Source: Chloroflexota bacterium (GTDB lineage Bacteria > Chloroflexota > UBA11872 > VXOZ01). From it: 64,000 bases of DNA. The notes beneath the pieces were generated by a model. The model had not been told where the DNA came from. It saw only the letters and a list, made by a program, of their open reading frames with translations, and ran no database searches. Below are positions 43,133-51,396 of the stretch, piece by piece. Position 1 is the first letter of the stretch; the number at the start of each line of letters is the position of its first letter. A program made the translations under genes and the position numbers. The stretch is taken from positions 1 through 64,000 of the forward strand of contig JAAXIC010000003.1 of the NCBI GenBank assembly GCA_012270555.1, in the 5' to 3' direction.

Positions 43133-44452
43133 ATGACATCGGTGTCTGAGGCGAACGATTTGCAGCAGGAACTCTTGGCGAGCAGCCGTGAGCTTTTTCC
43201 GGGTGGCTCGTCGGGATTGTGGCGGTTGCCGGACGAGTATCAAATCGTGGTCACCCACGGGCGCGGCAGCCACGTGTGGGACATGAACGGTCGGGAGTAC
43301 ATCGACTGCATCCTGGGATCGGGGCCGGTGCTCATCGGTCACGCCCATCCGGCGGTCGTGGCGGCGGTGCAGGCGCAGGTGGCGCAGGGCGCGACGTACT
43401 TTCTGCTCAACGAACCGGCCATCCGGCTGGCGGAGATTGTGGTAGATGCCGTACCGTGCGCCGAGCAGATCCGCTTCGTAAGCACCGGCACGGAGGCTAC
43501 GTTCTACGCGGTGCGTATCGCCCGCGCCTATACGGGACGCAATAAGGTGTTGAAGTTCGAGGGCGCGCTCCACGGCGGCAACGACTACGCTACCCTGAGC
43601 ACGGTACCGCCCCGCACGAGCGACTACCCCCACGGTATTCCCGACAGCAGCGGCATCCCGGCGCAGGTGCAGGAGCAGGTGCTGATCTCGGAGTTCAACA
43701 ATCTCGACCTCACCCGCGACCTGGTGCGCCAACACGGCGACGACCTGGCGGCCATCATCATGGAGCCGCTGCAGCGGGCGCTCAATCCGGAGCCGGGCTT
43801 CTTGGCAGCGGTGCGCGACCTCGCCCACGAGGCGGGAGCGCTGCTCATCTTCGACGAGATCGTCACTGGCTTTCGCCTGGCCTGGGGCGGCGCGCAGGAA
43901 TACTACGGCGTGGAGCCGGATCTGGCAGTGCTCGGCAAGGCGCTGGGCGGCGGCTATCCGCAGGCGGCGGTAGCCGGGTCTGCCGAGATCATGGAAGTGG
44001 TCTCGTCCGCTATTCGCGGCACACCGCGCTACGTCTGGATGGGCGGTACGTTCAGCGGCAATCCCCTGAGCGCCGTGGCCGGACTGGCTACCCTGAGCGT
44101 GCTCCAAGAAGAGGGCAGCTTTGCGCGTCTGCGGGAAATCGGTGACAACGTGCGCACCGGTCTGGAAGACCTCGGCCGGGAGTTTGGCGAACCGCTCCAG
44201 GCCATTGGCGCGGGGCCGCTGCTGCAGGTCTTCTTCGGCGAAGGCGCCCTGCGCAGCTACCGCGACTGCCTGCAAACCGACAACGAGAAACGCATCGCTT
44301 TCGCCCAAGAATTACTCCGCGCCGGCATCCTCACCAACCCCGGCGAGAAGCTCTACTTCTCGCTCGCCCATACCGACGAGGACGTCGGTAGAATACTCGA
44401 AATCGCCCGCGCGGCACTCAAGACGGTGCAGGAGAGAAACGAGCTACAGTGA
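43133..44452 (+). CDS. Class III aminotransferase (glutamate-1-semialdehyde aminomutase-like)
   Basis: A 439-residue fold-type I PLP enzyme. LFPGGSSGLWRLPDEYQIVV and GSHVWDMNGREYIDCILGSGPVLIGHAHP start the family pattern. STGTEATFYAVRIARAYTGRNKVLKFEGALHG binds PLP phosphate, LIFDEIVTGFRL holds the PLP-pyridine aspartate and LAVLGKALGGGYPQAAVAG carries the Schiff-base lysine. GSA aminomutase is a haem-pathway enzyme, but many paralogues are general transaminases, and no haem gene is adjacent. The ATG at 43133 has GAGGGAAG upstream. Confidence 0.87.
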   Translation: MTSVSEANDLQQELLASSRELFPGGSSGLWRLPDEYQIVVTHGRGSHVWDMNGREYIDCILGSGPVLIGHAHPAVVAAVQAQVAQGATYFLLNEPAIRLAEIVVDAVPCAEQIRFVSTGTEATFYAVRIARAYTGRNKVLKFEGALHGGNDYATLSTVPPRTSDYPHGIPDSSGIPAQVQEQVLISEFNNLDLTRDLVRQHGDDLAAIIMEPLQRALNPEPGFLAAVRDLAHEAGALLIFDEIVTGFRLAWGGAQEYYGVEPDLAVLGKALGGGYPQAAVAGSAEIMEVVSSAIRGTPRYVWMGGTFSGNPLSAVAGLATLSVLQEEGSFARLREIGDNVRTGLEDLGREFGEPLQAIGAGPLLQVFFGEGALRSYRDCLQTDNEKRIAFAQELLRAGILTNPGEKLYFSLAHTDEDVGRILEIARAALKTVQERNELQ

Positions 44453-44509
44453 AATCCGTGTATATAAGCGTCGGGTGAGGTATTGATTCGCGAACAAAGA
44501 GTGTCACCC

Positions 44510-44653
44510 TTAGCGCAGCGTCTTGCGCAGGGCGCGACCGGCTGCCTTGCCTGCCACGCGGCGCACGATGCGCTGTCTGATGCGCCCCCTACGCACGGCG
44601 TTCACGTCACCGAGCAGCCGCGCCAACCAATAAAGCAGTGACCGCACGCTCAT
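44510..44653 (-). CDS. Conserved very basic 47-residue small protein
   Basis: MSVRSLLYWLARLLGDVNAVRRG then RIRQRIVRRVAGKAAGRALRKTLR: 13 or so arginines and lysines, an amphipathic N-terminal helix and no cysteine. I recall similar small proteins with the LLYWLARLLGDVNAVR motif in other high-GC genomes, but cannot name a function. The ATG at 44653 has AAGGAG at 7 bp. The frame extends further upstream but without a ribosome site. It stands alone between two convergent or unrelated genes. It could bind nucleic acid or membrane. Confidence 0.65.
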   Translation of the reverse strand: MSVRSLLYWLARLLGDVNAVRRGRIRQRIVRRVAGKAAGRALRKTLR

Positions 44654-44911
44654 CCGGGACTCCTTGATCTCAGCTTTTCCCAGCCGCCAGCGTACCACAA
44701 TGGCTTATACGGAAGCGTTACGATTGTCCTGCAACGGATCGGCCAGTTCAGGTTAGGATCACCCAGCACAGGCAGCGGTTGGGCACGAAGTCAGCGAGCA
44801 ATCTGACCACTGCGCAGAGACCGGTGCCTGCGCCCAATCTCGCCTGACGTGAGCACCGCCGTGCGAAGTTGACGCCCTGAAATTCCCCTCAGGCTCGCTC
44901 TCTCCGGACCC

Positions 44912-46237
44912 TCAGATGCGTGCGGTCCGGATATGTGGGTTCGCCCAGGCCGCAAGCGCCAAGGCCAGGAGGAGCACCCCGCCGGCGGCGAACATGACCC
45001 AGATCTCCACGAACTCAGCAATCCAGCCGCCGGTAAGGGCGCTCGCGGGGATGAGCACAACGGAGAGACTGCGCAGAGTGCCGAAGACCCGGCCTCGGTA
45101 GGCTTCGGGTACGGACGTAATCGCGATCGCGCCGCTGGCGACCATGCTGGCGGTGAGTGCGGCGGTCTCCACGAGCTCTAGGACCAGCGTCACCGGCATC
45201 CATGTCGACGCGGCTATCCCTAGCGTACACACTCCCGCCAGACTCCAGCCTGCTGCCAGCACACGCCCGGCGCCGAAGCGCCGCTCCACCGGCCCTGCCG
45301 CCAGGCCGCCAAATATGCCACCGGCGGTACCCGCCGCCAGCAGTATCCCAAAGGAACCTGCACCGCCACCCAGGCGCTCCTGTACGAGGGCGGGCCACAG
45401 TGGGCCCATGAAGGAGCAGATATTGACAAGCACGCCCAGCCAGAGCAATGCTCGCACCACCGGTAGTTCCGCTGCCGTCCGCCACCCTGCGCGCAGGTCA
45501 TCAATGACCAACCTCGGAGTGAATAGGGGCCGGACTTCGTTTGCGTGCGAGGCAGCGTCTGGTACAGCCCGGCCCGGCAGGCGGGCAAGCGCGATACACA
45601 GCGCCACAAACAGAAATGAGGCGGCATCCACCGCCAGCGCCCACACCGCGCTCGCGGCCGCGATGAGCAGTCCGCCGGCCGCGCTGCCCACCAGCGATGC
45701 CGTCTCCCTGGCGGTTGAGAAGAGGCCTTGAGCAGTGGTGAGCAGGTCGCGTCCCACCACGGACGGCATGATAGAGGCGCGGGCGGGACTCATAAACGCC
45801 GTCAGGCTGTTCAGCTTGAAGACGGCCACAAAGGCGATGACGGGAGGCAAGTGACCGACCAGCACCACCAGCAGCGCCACCGCTCCCACCACACCTGCGG
45901 CGGCAAGGCTGGTCGTCACCATGATCGCCTTGCGGTCCCAGCGGTCGGCAAGCACGCCGGCCAGGGGCGCAAAGATGATGTCGGGCAGGTGCCAGATCGC
46001 CTGGATGATGGCGGTCTGCAGAGTCGATTGGGTCTCCGACCAGACCACCCACATCACGGCGAGGTTGAAGAAAGCATCGCCAAAGACGGAGACCGTCTGT
46101 CCGCCCCAGAGCAATACGAACGCGCGGTTGCGGAACAGCCGCCGGTGGCTTTCTGTGATGTGGAGCAGCTTGTCCTTAAGGCCCACCGCTAAATCCCCAC
46201 ATTTCCCTGCACTCTCCTTTAACCTGCGCGGCGCCAA
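44912..46237 (-). CDS. Major facilitator superfamily transporter
   Basis: A ~441-residue 12-helix transporter of the drug/macrolide-efflux or EntS-like type. The first helix is FVLLWGGQTVSVFGDAFFNLAVMWVV. The loop 2-3 signature is LAGVLADRWDRKAIMV, and further helices include AAAGVVGAVALLVVLVGHLPPV, GGIFGGLAAGPVERRFGAGRVLAAGWSLAGVCTLG (second-half signature) and WVMFAAGGVLLLALALAAWA. The start is a TTG at 46237 or a GTG at 46186; the latter gives a shorter basic N-terminus. Substrate unknown. There is no neighbouring regulator. Confidence 0.87.
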   Translation of the reverse strand: MAPRRLKESAGKCGDLAVGLKDKLLHITESHRRLFRNRAFVLLWGGQTVSVFGDAFFNLAVMWVVWSETQSTLQTAIIQAIWHLPDIIFAPLAGVLADRWDRKAIMVTTSLAAAGVVGAVALLVVLVGHLPPVIAFVAVFKLNSLTAFMSPARASIMPSVVGRDLLTTAQGLFSTARETASLVGSAAGGLLIAAASAVWALAVDAASFLFVALCIALARLPGRAVPDAASHANEVRPLFTPRLVIDDLRAGWRTAAELPVVRALLWLGVLVNICSFMGPLWPALVQERLGGGAGSFGILLAAGTAGGIFGGLAAGPVERRFGAGRVLAAGWSLAGVCTLGIAASTWMPVTLVLELVETAALTASMVASGAIAITSVPEAYRGRVFGTLRSLSVVLIPASALTGGWIAEFVEIWVMFAAGGVLLLALALAAWANPHIRTARI

Positions 46238-46433
46238 CGGCCGCGCAGTCGACGCTCTACTTGGTGTCAGTCAAAGTCGGGCATTGTTCGCTGTCATAGC
46301 ACAGTGTGCAACTTGTACATCCAGTCTATATGGAGGGAGACAGGAAAGTGCGAATGTAACTACGTTGAGATGCGTGTGAGAGAAAGGCAGTGACACCTCT
46401 TGCCTCTCATTTCATGAGATCTTGGCGAGGGTT

Positions 46434-46555
46434 CGTCATTCCGGCGCAAGCCGGAATCCATCCTCTCTACGCACCCTGGACTCCGGCCCCGTATCAAGTA
46501 CGGGCAGGCTCTTCGGCAAGCTCAGAGTAGGCTTTTCGTCGGAGTGACGGACTGC
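46434..46555. repeat. Two dispersed repeats upstream of the MetRS attenuator
   Basis: 46434-46460 is CGTCATTCCGGCG/CAAGCCGGAATCCA. 46472-46550 is CTGGACTCCGGCCCCGTATCAAGTACGGGCAGGCTCTTCGGCAAGCTCAGAG...GGAGTGACGG, a CTGGACTCC...GGAGTGACGG element into which a CCGTATCAAGTACGGG unit appears nested. Confidence 0.5.
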
Positions 46556-46607
46556 CTAGCGTCTCTTTCCCCACGTTCAGTGACAGGTACCATATTCGCC
46601 GGACGAG

Positions 46608-46636
46608 TTGACAGAAGCTCTCACAGAGCTTACGCT
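46608..46636 (+). promoter_or_regulatory. Promoter of the MetRS attenuator
   Basis: TTGACA (46608-46613), exactly 17 bp, then TACGCT (46631-46636). Transcription would begin near 46643, about 23 nt before the leader-peptide ATG. The -35 is a perfect consensus match. Confidence 0.65.
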
Positions 46637-46665
46637 GTGAATACCACTTCAAGGAGGGGGAGAGT

Positions 46666-46758
46666 ATGCCGAGCGAAACCCACACCAACCTGATGCACGC
46701 AATGATGCATCGACGGGCGTGGTGTGAGTCCCGCTCGGTCATCATGTGCTTGCACTGA
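46666..46758 (+). CDS. Met/His-rich leader peptide of a MetRS attenuator (30 codons)
   Basis: ATG 46666 to TGA 46758, with the strong ribosome site AAGGAGGGGGAG at 46651-46662. The peptide is MPSETHTNLMHAMMHRRAWC then ESRSVIMCLH: 5 methionines and 4 histidines in 30 residues. Three Met codons cluster at 46693-46707 (codons 10, 13, 14). It lies between a consensus promoter and a terminator, directly upstream of a methionyl-tRNA synthetase gene. This is the arrangement of a leader peptide whose translation speed reports charged tRNA-Met. Confidence 0.7.
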   Translation: MPSETHTNLMHAMMHRRAWCESRSVIMCLH

Positions 46759-46811
46759 CGTACCGATCTCACGGCTCCATCACGCCCAAGGGCAACCGCT
46801 CTTGGGTTTTT
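46669..46811 (+). promoter_or_regulatory. Ribosome-mediated transcription attenuator for the MetRS gene
   Basis: Mutually exclusive pairings can be drawn. (1:2) CCGAGCG 46669-46675 with CGCTCGG 46732-46738, and CACACCA 46681-46687 with TGGTGTG. (2:3) GGGCGTG 46715-46721 with CACGCCC 46781-46787, plus GTGAG 46724-46728 with CTCAC 46768-46772. (3:4) the terminator stem from 46785. Segment 3 overlaps the terminator's left arm, so the 2:3 pairing acts as antiterminator. A ribosome stalled on the Met codons (46693-46707) would hide segment 1 and free segment 2. This predicts induction when charged tRNA-Met is scarce. Confidence 0.65.
46785..46811 (+). terminator. Intrinsic terminator in the MetRS leader
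   Basis: CCCAAGGGC (46785-46793), loop AACC, GCTCTTGGG (46798-46806), then TTTTT (46807-46811) and CGTTT. It is a 9-bp stem with one G-T pair and lies 27 bp after the leader-peptide stop and 38 bp before the MetRS start. Confidence 0.85.
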
Positions 46812-46848
46812 CGTTTAATTGCGCAGTTCCGTAGAGAATGGAAAGCAG

Positions 46849-48291
46849 ATGCAAGCATACATTACCTCGTCAATTCCTTATGTTAATGCCCCGCCGCATA
46901 TCGGCCACGCGCTTGAGCTCGTGCAAGCTGACGCCATCGCGCGGTATCAGCGCCTGGCCGGCAATGCTACGATCTTGCAGACCGGCACAGACGAAAACGC
47001 CTTTAAGAACGTGCTGGCTGCGCAGGCACAGGGCGTCCCAGTTCAAGCGCTCGTTGATCGCAACTCGCAGCGGTTCCACGAGCTTACCCAAGCCCTCGGA
47101 ATTGCGGCGGATACGTTCATTCGGACCACTGAGCCTCGGCACCGCCACGGAGTGGCAGCCTTCTGGCGCAGGCTCCGCCGCGAAGACCTCTTCAAGCAGC
47201 AGTACACCGGTCTCTACTGCACCGGGTGCGAAGACTTTCTCCTGGAGCGAGATCTGGTGTAGGGCACGTGTCCCGAACATCTGGCCGAGCCGGAAACGGT
47301 AGCGGAAGAGAACTACTTCTTTCGCCTCTCCTCCTATCAAGCCGTTCTGGAGGAGGCCATCCGTGGAGGACGTATCAAGATTGTACCGGAGACGCGCAAG
47401 AATGAAGTACTCTCCTTCATTCGGAGCGGACTGCAAGACATCAGCGTATCGCGCGACACGAGCCGCATGGCGGGTTGGGGCATACCGGTCCCCGGTGATA
47501 GCAGCCAGACCATCTACGTGTGGATCGACGCGCTTATCAACTACATCACCGGGCAAGGCTTCGGCTCAAGCGAAGCGTGGCGGCGGGTCTGGAATACTGA
47601 GACCAAGAAAATTCACGTTATCGGCAAGAACGTCTGGAAGTTCCACGCGGTCTACTGGCCGGCGCTGCTGCTCTCCGCCGGTCTGCCGCTCCCGGATGAG
47701 ATCGTCGTCCATGGCTTTCTCACGGTTGAAGGAGCGAAGATCAGCAAGTCGCTGGCCAACGTCATCGATCCCTTTGCGTGTATTGAGCCGTTTGGGGCAG
47801 AGGCGGTGCGGTACTCTCTGCTCACGCTCTCGCCCTTTGCGGACGGCGACTACTCTCAGAGGTATCTAGGGCAACGCTATCAGGCTGACCTTGCCAACGG
47901 CATTGGCAATCTGGCAACCCGACTCACGGCTCTTTGTCAGAAGGCGCGCCTGAATGGACTGCAGCTAGCCGCTGCGCCGGAACTACCGCTTGAATTCGCC
48001 CAGCACATGGCAAGTCACCGCTTTGACCGGGCGTTACGTGCGCTCTGGACACCGGCTACTGCAGTCAACCAGGGCATCGAGAGAGAACGGCCGTGGGAAC
48101 AGATACAGAGTGCGCAGACAGCGCAGTCCCTACGCGAATGGGTACATAGCCTATGGGTCATCGCCTACTGGATGCAACCCTTTATGCCAACGACTGGAGC
48201 TAAGATACTGCACGATCTGCGTCAACCCCACCTTACGCGTCTACCCCCTCTCTTTCCCCGGTTGGAAACAGGGCGACTTGCTGAAGAATAA
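46849..48291 (+). pseudogene. metG: Methionyl-tRNA synthetase gene with one in-frame TAG codon
   Basis: The frame encodes a 480-codon class I synthetase: ITSSIPYVNAPPHIGHALEL (HIGH, residues 17-20), TGTDENAFKN, the zinc knuckle YCTGCEDFLLERDLV, then TAG at codon 138 (47260-47262), then GTCPEHLAEPETVAEENYFF in the same frame, VWIDALINYITG, and HGFLTVEGAKISKSLANVID (KISKS, 297-301). Nothing else is damaged. Family members usually have E or D at the TAG position (ERDLVEGxCP), and GAG to TAG is one base change. It may be a fresh nonsense mutation, a sequence error or a read-through site. The protein is shorter than typical MetRS (500+), so it may be an auxiliary copy. It is preceded by the leader attenuator. 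Confidence 0.8.
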
Positions 48292-48350
48292 GACCTTGAA
48301 CACATGGGGAAAGTGACGCAGTTACCAGCATTCGTTGCGGTTACGTGACT

Positions 48351-48483
48351 GTTCGCCCTTCGACAAGCTCAGAGCCTGCCCCGTACTTGATACGGGACGA
48401 CGGTTGCGCTCCGCGTAGGCAGAGCCTCGCTCCGTTCGTGCTGAGGGGCCTTTGCTAAGTCCTGGTCGAAGCATGAACGGAGC
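48351..48483. repeat. Composite TTCGACAAGCTCAGAGCC / CCGTACTTGATACGGG / GCATGAACGG repeat
   Basis: It contains CCCTTCGACAAGCTCAGAGC, TGCCCCGTACTTGATACGGG, GCTCCGTTCGTGCTGAGGGG and TCGAAGCATGAACGGAGC. The last two are complementary ends of one long inverted repeat, about 48426-48484. It lies between the convergent MetRS and SelA-like genes. Confidence 0.6.
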
Positions 48484-48510
48484 GGGAACTTAAGGTGTAC
48501 AACCTTATCC

Positions 48511-49641
48511 TCACCCCGCCGCTGCGCCGACGGGTTGCAGAATCTCCTGGAGGCGGGCGATCACCGTCGGCACGTCCTCGGGGCGCAGCGTGATGGGATC
48601 GATGAAGAGAAAGCCCTCTTCCGCGTAGTGGTCGCGCACGTAAATGGGCGGCGTGCCATTTTCCATTGCCTGGCAGACGGCTACGGCATCCATGCCTGCT
48701 ACTTCCGGATCGACCACGATCTTGGTGCGGGCCTGCGGATTGCCGGTGAGGTCGCGCTCAGCGAATACCCTCGCGCCGGGGATGTCCTGCAGCGCGGCCA
48801 CCATCACGTCCACCTTGGCGTTCTGCTCGGCTTCCCAGGCGGCGAAGTCGAGGTTTGCGAGCCACTCCATGCGCTCGATGACGCTTACCACACCCTCTTT
48901 GGAAGGCTTCATGGCGCGTCCGATGCCTTTACCGTTCAGGGCCGCGGCCTCCACGAGATCGCGCTTGCCGGCGATGACGCCGGAGGTGAAACCGCAGAGG
49001 TGCTTGTGCCCGCTGAAGCAGACCGCGTCGGCGCCTTCAGCCAGCAAACGATTGGCAAACAACGCCCCGGCGGCGGCGTCAACGATCACGGGAATGTTGT
49101 GGCGGTGGGCAATCTCGGCGAAGTCAGGCAGCGAGAGTTGCCCGCTGGTGGCGGTCATGTGAGAGACAACGTAGAGGGCAGCGGCGGTGTGGTCGGTGAT
49201 GGCGTACTCCATCTGCTCCGGCAGCGCGCGGTTGGCCTCGCCAAACTCGACGGACGTGGCGCCGCTCAGGTGAATCATCTGGGTCACCGGCGCGCCAAAG
49301 CCGACCGTGTGCCGCTTTTGGATGATGATCTCATTCTCCATGCGGCTGGTATCGGGCAGAGCGAGCACCTTGCCAAGATGCGTGCCCGTCATGGCTCCGG
49401 CGCAAAGGACCGTGATGGCCGAAGCGGCGCAGTGTGTCACAGTTCCCGCTTCCGCGCCGGTGGCGTGGGCGATGGCCGCATCGGCGGCTGCGAGCAATTC
49501 CGTCATGCGCGCGAACTCCGGCGCTGCTTCCACGACACGTTCGACTACTTCCGGCGGCACCGCGGATGCGCCGAGAGTCGTCTGCGTGCCGGCGGTGTTG
49601 ATGATCGGCGTCAAGCCGTAGCGTTCGTGGTACCTGGACAT
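48511..49641 (-). CDS. SelA-like pyridoxal enzyme (L-seryl-tRNA(Sec) selenium transferase family)
   Basis: A 376-residue fold-type I PLP enzyme beginning RYGLTPIINTAGTQTTLGASAVPPEV, typical of the SelA/DgaE group. IPVIVDAAAGALFANRLLAEGADAVCFSGHKHLCGFTSGVIAGKRDLVEAA holds the PLP aspartate and the SGHK lysine. Stand-alone members without selenium genes are usually lyases of amino sugars or amino acids, such as D-glucosaminate-6-phosphate ammonia-lyase. The absence of selB or selD nearby and of in-frame TGA genes argues against a selenium role. No operon partner is present; a 28-bp palindrome lies upstream. Confidence 0.85.
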   Translation of the reverse strand: MSRYHERYGLTPIINTAGTQTTLGASAVPPEVVERVVEAAPEFARMTELLAAADAAIAHATGAEAGTVTHCAASAITVLCAGAMTGTHLGKVLALPDTSRMENEIIIQKRHTVGFGAPVTQMIHLSGATSVEFGEANRALPEQMEYAITDHTAAALYVVSHMTATSGQLSLPDFAEIAHRHNIPVIVDAAAGALFANRLLAEGADAVCFSGHKHLCGFTSGVIAGKRDLVEAAALNGKGIGRAMKPSKEGVVSVIERMEWLANLDFAAWEAEQNAKVDVMVAALQDIPGARVFAERDLTGNPQARTKIVVDPEVAGMDAVAVCQAMENGTPPIYVRDHYAEEGFLFIDPITLRPEDVPTVIARLQEILQPVGAAAG

Positions 49642-49713
49642 AAGAGACAGTCTCCTCTCCCCTGCATCTCACATTTATCCGAAAGCCAAATCCCAACAAA
49701 TCCCTTAACGTGC

Positions 49714-49741
49714 GTAGGGGCACGATATATCGTGCCCCTAC
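49714..49741. repeat. 28-bp palindrome, copy 3
   Basis: The GTAGGGGCACGAT/ATCGTGCCCCTAC element, identical to copy 1, lies between the SelA-like gene and the solute-binding protein gene. Confidence 0.85.
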
Positions 49742-49804
49742 ATTCTATATCAGTACTTGCCAGTCCATCAGGTGAAACGGCCTAAGCCGGATCGCCTCCT
49801 GGAA

Positions 49805-51232
49805 CTACCCTTTGTACTTCTCCTCCGTATCGTCGAGGATAGCCTGGATCTGCGGCTTGAGCGCCAGCAGACCTTCTTCCACGCCCGCGGTACCGGCATA
49901 GACATTATTGAGCCATTCCTTCACCTCGGCAGAGCCGCTGAAAGCGAAGTTCGGCACCACCCAACCGGGATCGTAGCCGCCGGGGTGGTTGAGGACATCG
50001 ATGATGACTTCGAGCCGGACCTTGTCTCTCAAGTCGGGGAAGGTCTCATTGGCCCATTGCTCCATGAGGTCGGCGCGCATCGGGATCGTGCCTTTGCCCA
50101 CTGCCCAGTTCAGGGTGCTGCCCTGCCAGGCCACGTACTGCCAGGCTTCCTCGGGGTGGTCCGCATTGGTCACAACGCCGTTGGCGTCCGTCCATTGGAA
50201 CGAGGCCGTGGTTTCGACCGTCGGCAGGGGCGCGAAGTCAATGGGCAGGTCTTCATCGCGAATACGCTGCATCATGTCGCCAAAGGTACCGCTAGAAAGC
50301 GTATTCAGAAAGGCCAACTTACCCTGGTAGAAGAGATTGACGATGCTGCCTTCGCCGAACAGGTCCGCGCCCTGGCCCGGCTTCAGCATGGCGCCGTGCT
50401 CGTGCACCATCGAGAAGTAATCACTGTAGCATGCCATTGTCTCCGGGCTGTCGCACACAGCAGTGCGCCGGTCATCGGAAACCCACTGGCCGCCCCACAG
50501 GAAGGGCAGGTTGCCCACGAGCGCGCCGGTGCCCATGTTGGAGGCACCCATAGTCGAAATGCTGCCACCCTCGGTGATGGTGGTCTTCTTCGCCATATCA
50601 ATGTAGGCGTCCCAGTTCCACTCCGGGTCGCCCCAGGTGGCGGACGGCTCATTGAGACCGGCCTTCTCGATGATTTCCCGGTTGTACGGCAGCGCCATCA
50701 TGTTGCCGCCGGTCTGGTTGGGGAGACTGACGATCTCATTGCGAATGCGGCTGATCGAATTGAAGATATGCTGCGGATAGTGGCTCAGATCGAAGTTGTC
50801 GCGCTTGATATAGTCGGCGAGATCGACAAAGTATCCGAGCAGATAGGTCGCGTTGTCGCCTTCCCAGGCGGCGTCGGGTTGCTCGCCGGCCGCAAATGCC
50901 GTCCGGAAGGATTCTTGGTAGGCGTGCATGTTGTGGATGACTTCCACCGTAACGCCGGGATGCAACTCTTCGAACGGCGCCACCAAGGTTTCCGGATAAT
51001 TCTCGAGCTGGCGGGCATTGAGCCACGTGCCGTAACGGATGTGTACCGGCTCCTTCTCGGCAGCGGCCTCTTCCGCTTTCGGCGCGGCTTCCTCTTCCAT
51101 CTCTTCATCGGCGGCTTCCGGCCCCGCCATCGTCGCCTGCCCACAGGCGGCCAACACTGCGCCCGCACCGGCCACGCCGAATCCGGCGAGAATACCGCGC
51201 CGGGTCAATTGCAACTCATCACGCGTAGACAC
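49805..51232 (-). CDS. Extracellular solute-binding lipoprotein (ABC sugar importer type), orphan
   Basis: A 475-residue family 1 binding protein. The N-terminus has a twin-arginine-like signal with lipobox, LTRRGILAGFGVAGAGAVL then AACG. An acidic linker rich in E and A follows, then the binding domains from VHIRYGTWLNARQLENYPETLVAPFEELHPGVTVEVIHN, with PDAAWEGDNATYLL, NMMALPYNREIIEKAGL and PEEAWQYVAWQGS. Use of the GTG at 51232, after GGAGG by 7 bp, gives a proper signal peptide start. No permease or ATPase genes are adjacent, so its importer must be encoded elsewhere. The ligand is probably an oligosaccharide or similar. Confidence 0.88.
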   Translation of the reverse strand: MSTRDELQLTRRGILAGFGVAGAGAVLAACGQATMAGPEAADEEMEEEAAPKAEEAAAEKEPVHIRYGTWLNARQLENYPETLVAPFEELHPGVTVEVIHNMHAYQESFRTAFAAGEQPDAAWEGDNATYLLGYFVDLADYIKRDNFDLSHYPQHIFNSISRIRNEIVSLPNQTGGNMMALPYNREIIEKAGLNEPSATWGDPEWNWDAYIDMAKKTTITEGGSISTMGASNMGTGALVGNLPFLWGGQWVSDDRRTAVCDSPETMACYSDYFSMVHEHGAMLKPGQGADLFGEGSIVNLFYQGKLAFLNTLSSGTFGDMMQRIRDEDLPIDFAPLPTVETTASFQWTDANGVVTNADHPEEAWQYVAWQGSTLNWAVGKGTIPMRADLMEQWANETFPDLRDKVRLEVIIDVLNHPGGYDPGWVVPNFAFSGSAEVKEWLNNVYAGTAGVEEGLLALKPQIQAILDDTEEKYKG

Positions 51233-51366
51233 TTCTTTGCCTCCTGGTACTGCTATCGACACCACACACTACAACTGTGCGCTCTTGGGACGAATACCTT
51301 ATGCCGCGAACGCCGGACGCGCTCCGGCCGCTACAAGAATTCGCCACTACGATGCGCTGTGACTAC

Positions 51367-51396
51367 AATCTACTGCCAACGGCGAAATACTGTCAA
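51367..51396 (-). promoter_or_regulatory. Promoter of the solute-binding protein gene
   Basis: On the minus strand, TTGACA (51396-51391), 18 bp and TAGATT (51372-51367), giving a 5' untranslated leader of about 125 nt. The rest of the gene-free stretch 51233-51680 shows no gene or repeat. Confidence 0.5.

Noticed and set aside
46560-46848. T-box riboswitch in front of the MetRS gene
   Set aside because: No T-box core sequence or specifier-loop layout was found. The leader peptide with alternative hairpins explains the region better.
47260-47262. Pyrrolysine or genetic-code change as the reason for the MetRS TAG
   Set aside because: Other genes in the window end normally at TAG (for example 701, 12258, 14215-side stop of leuB strand genes, 46758-type stops vary), and no Pyl genes are present here. 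A point mutation or sequence error is simpler.
48511-49641. Selenocysteine synthesis (SelA)
   Set aside because: No selB, selD, tRNA-Sec or gene with an in-frame TGA is visible. Stand-alone SelA-like proteins are usually other PLP lyases.
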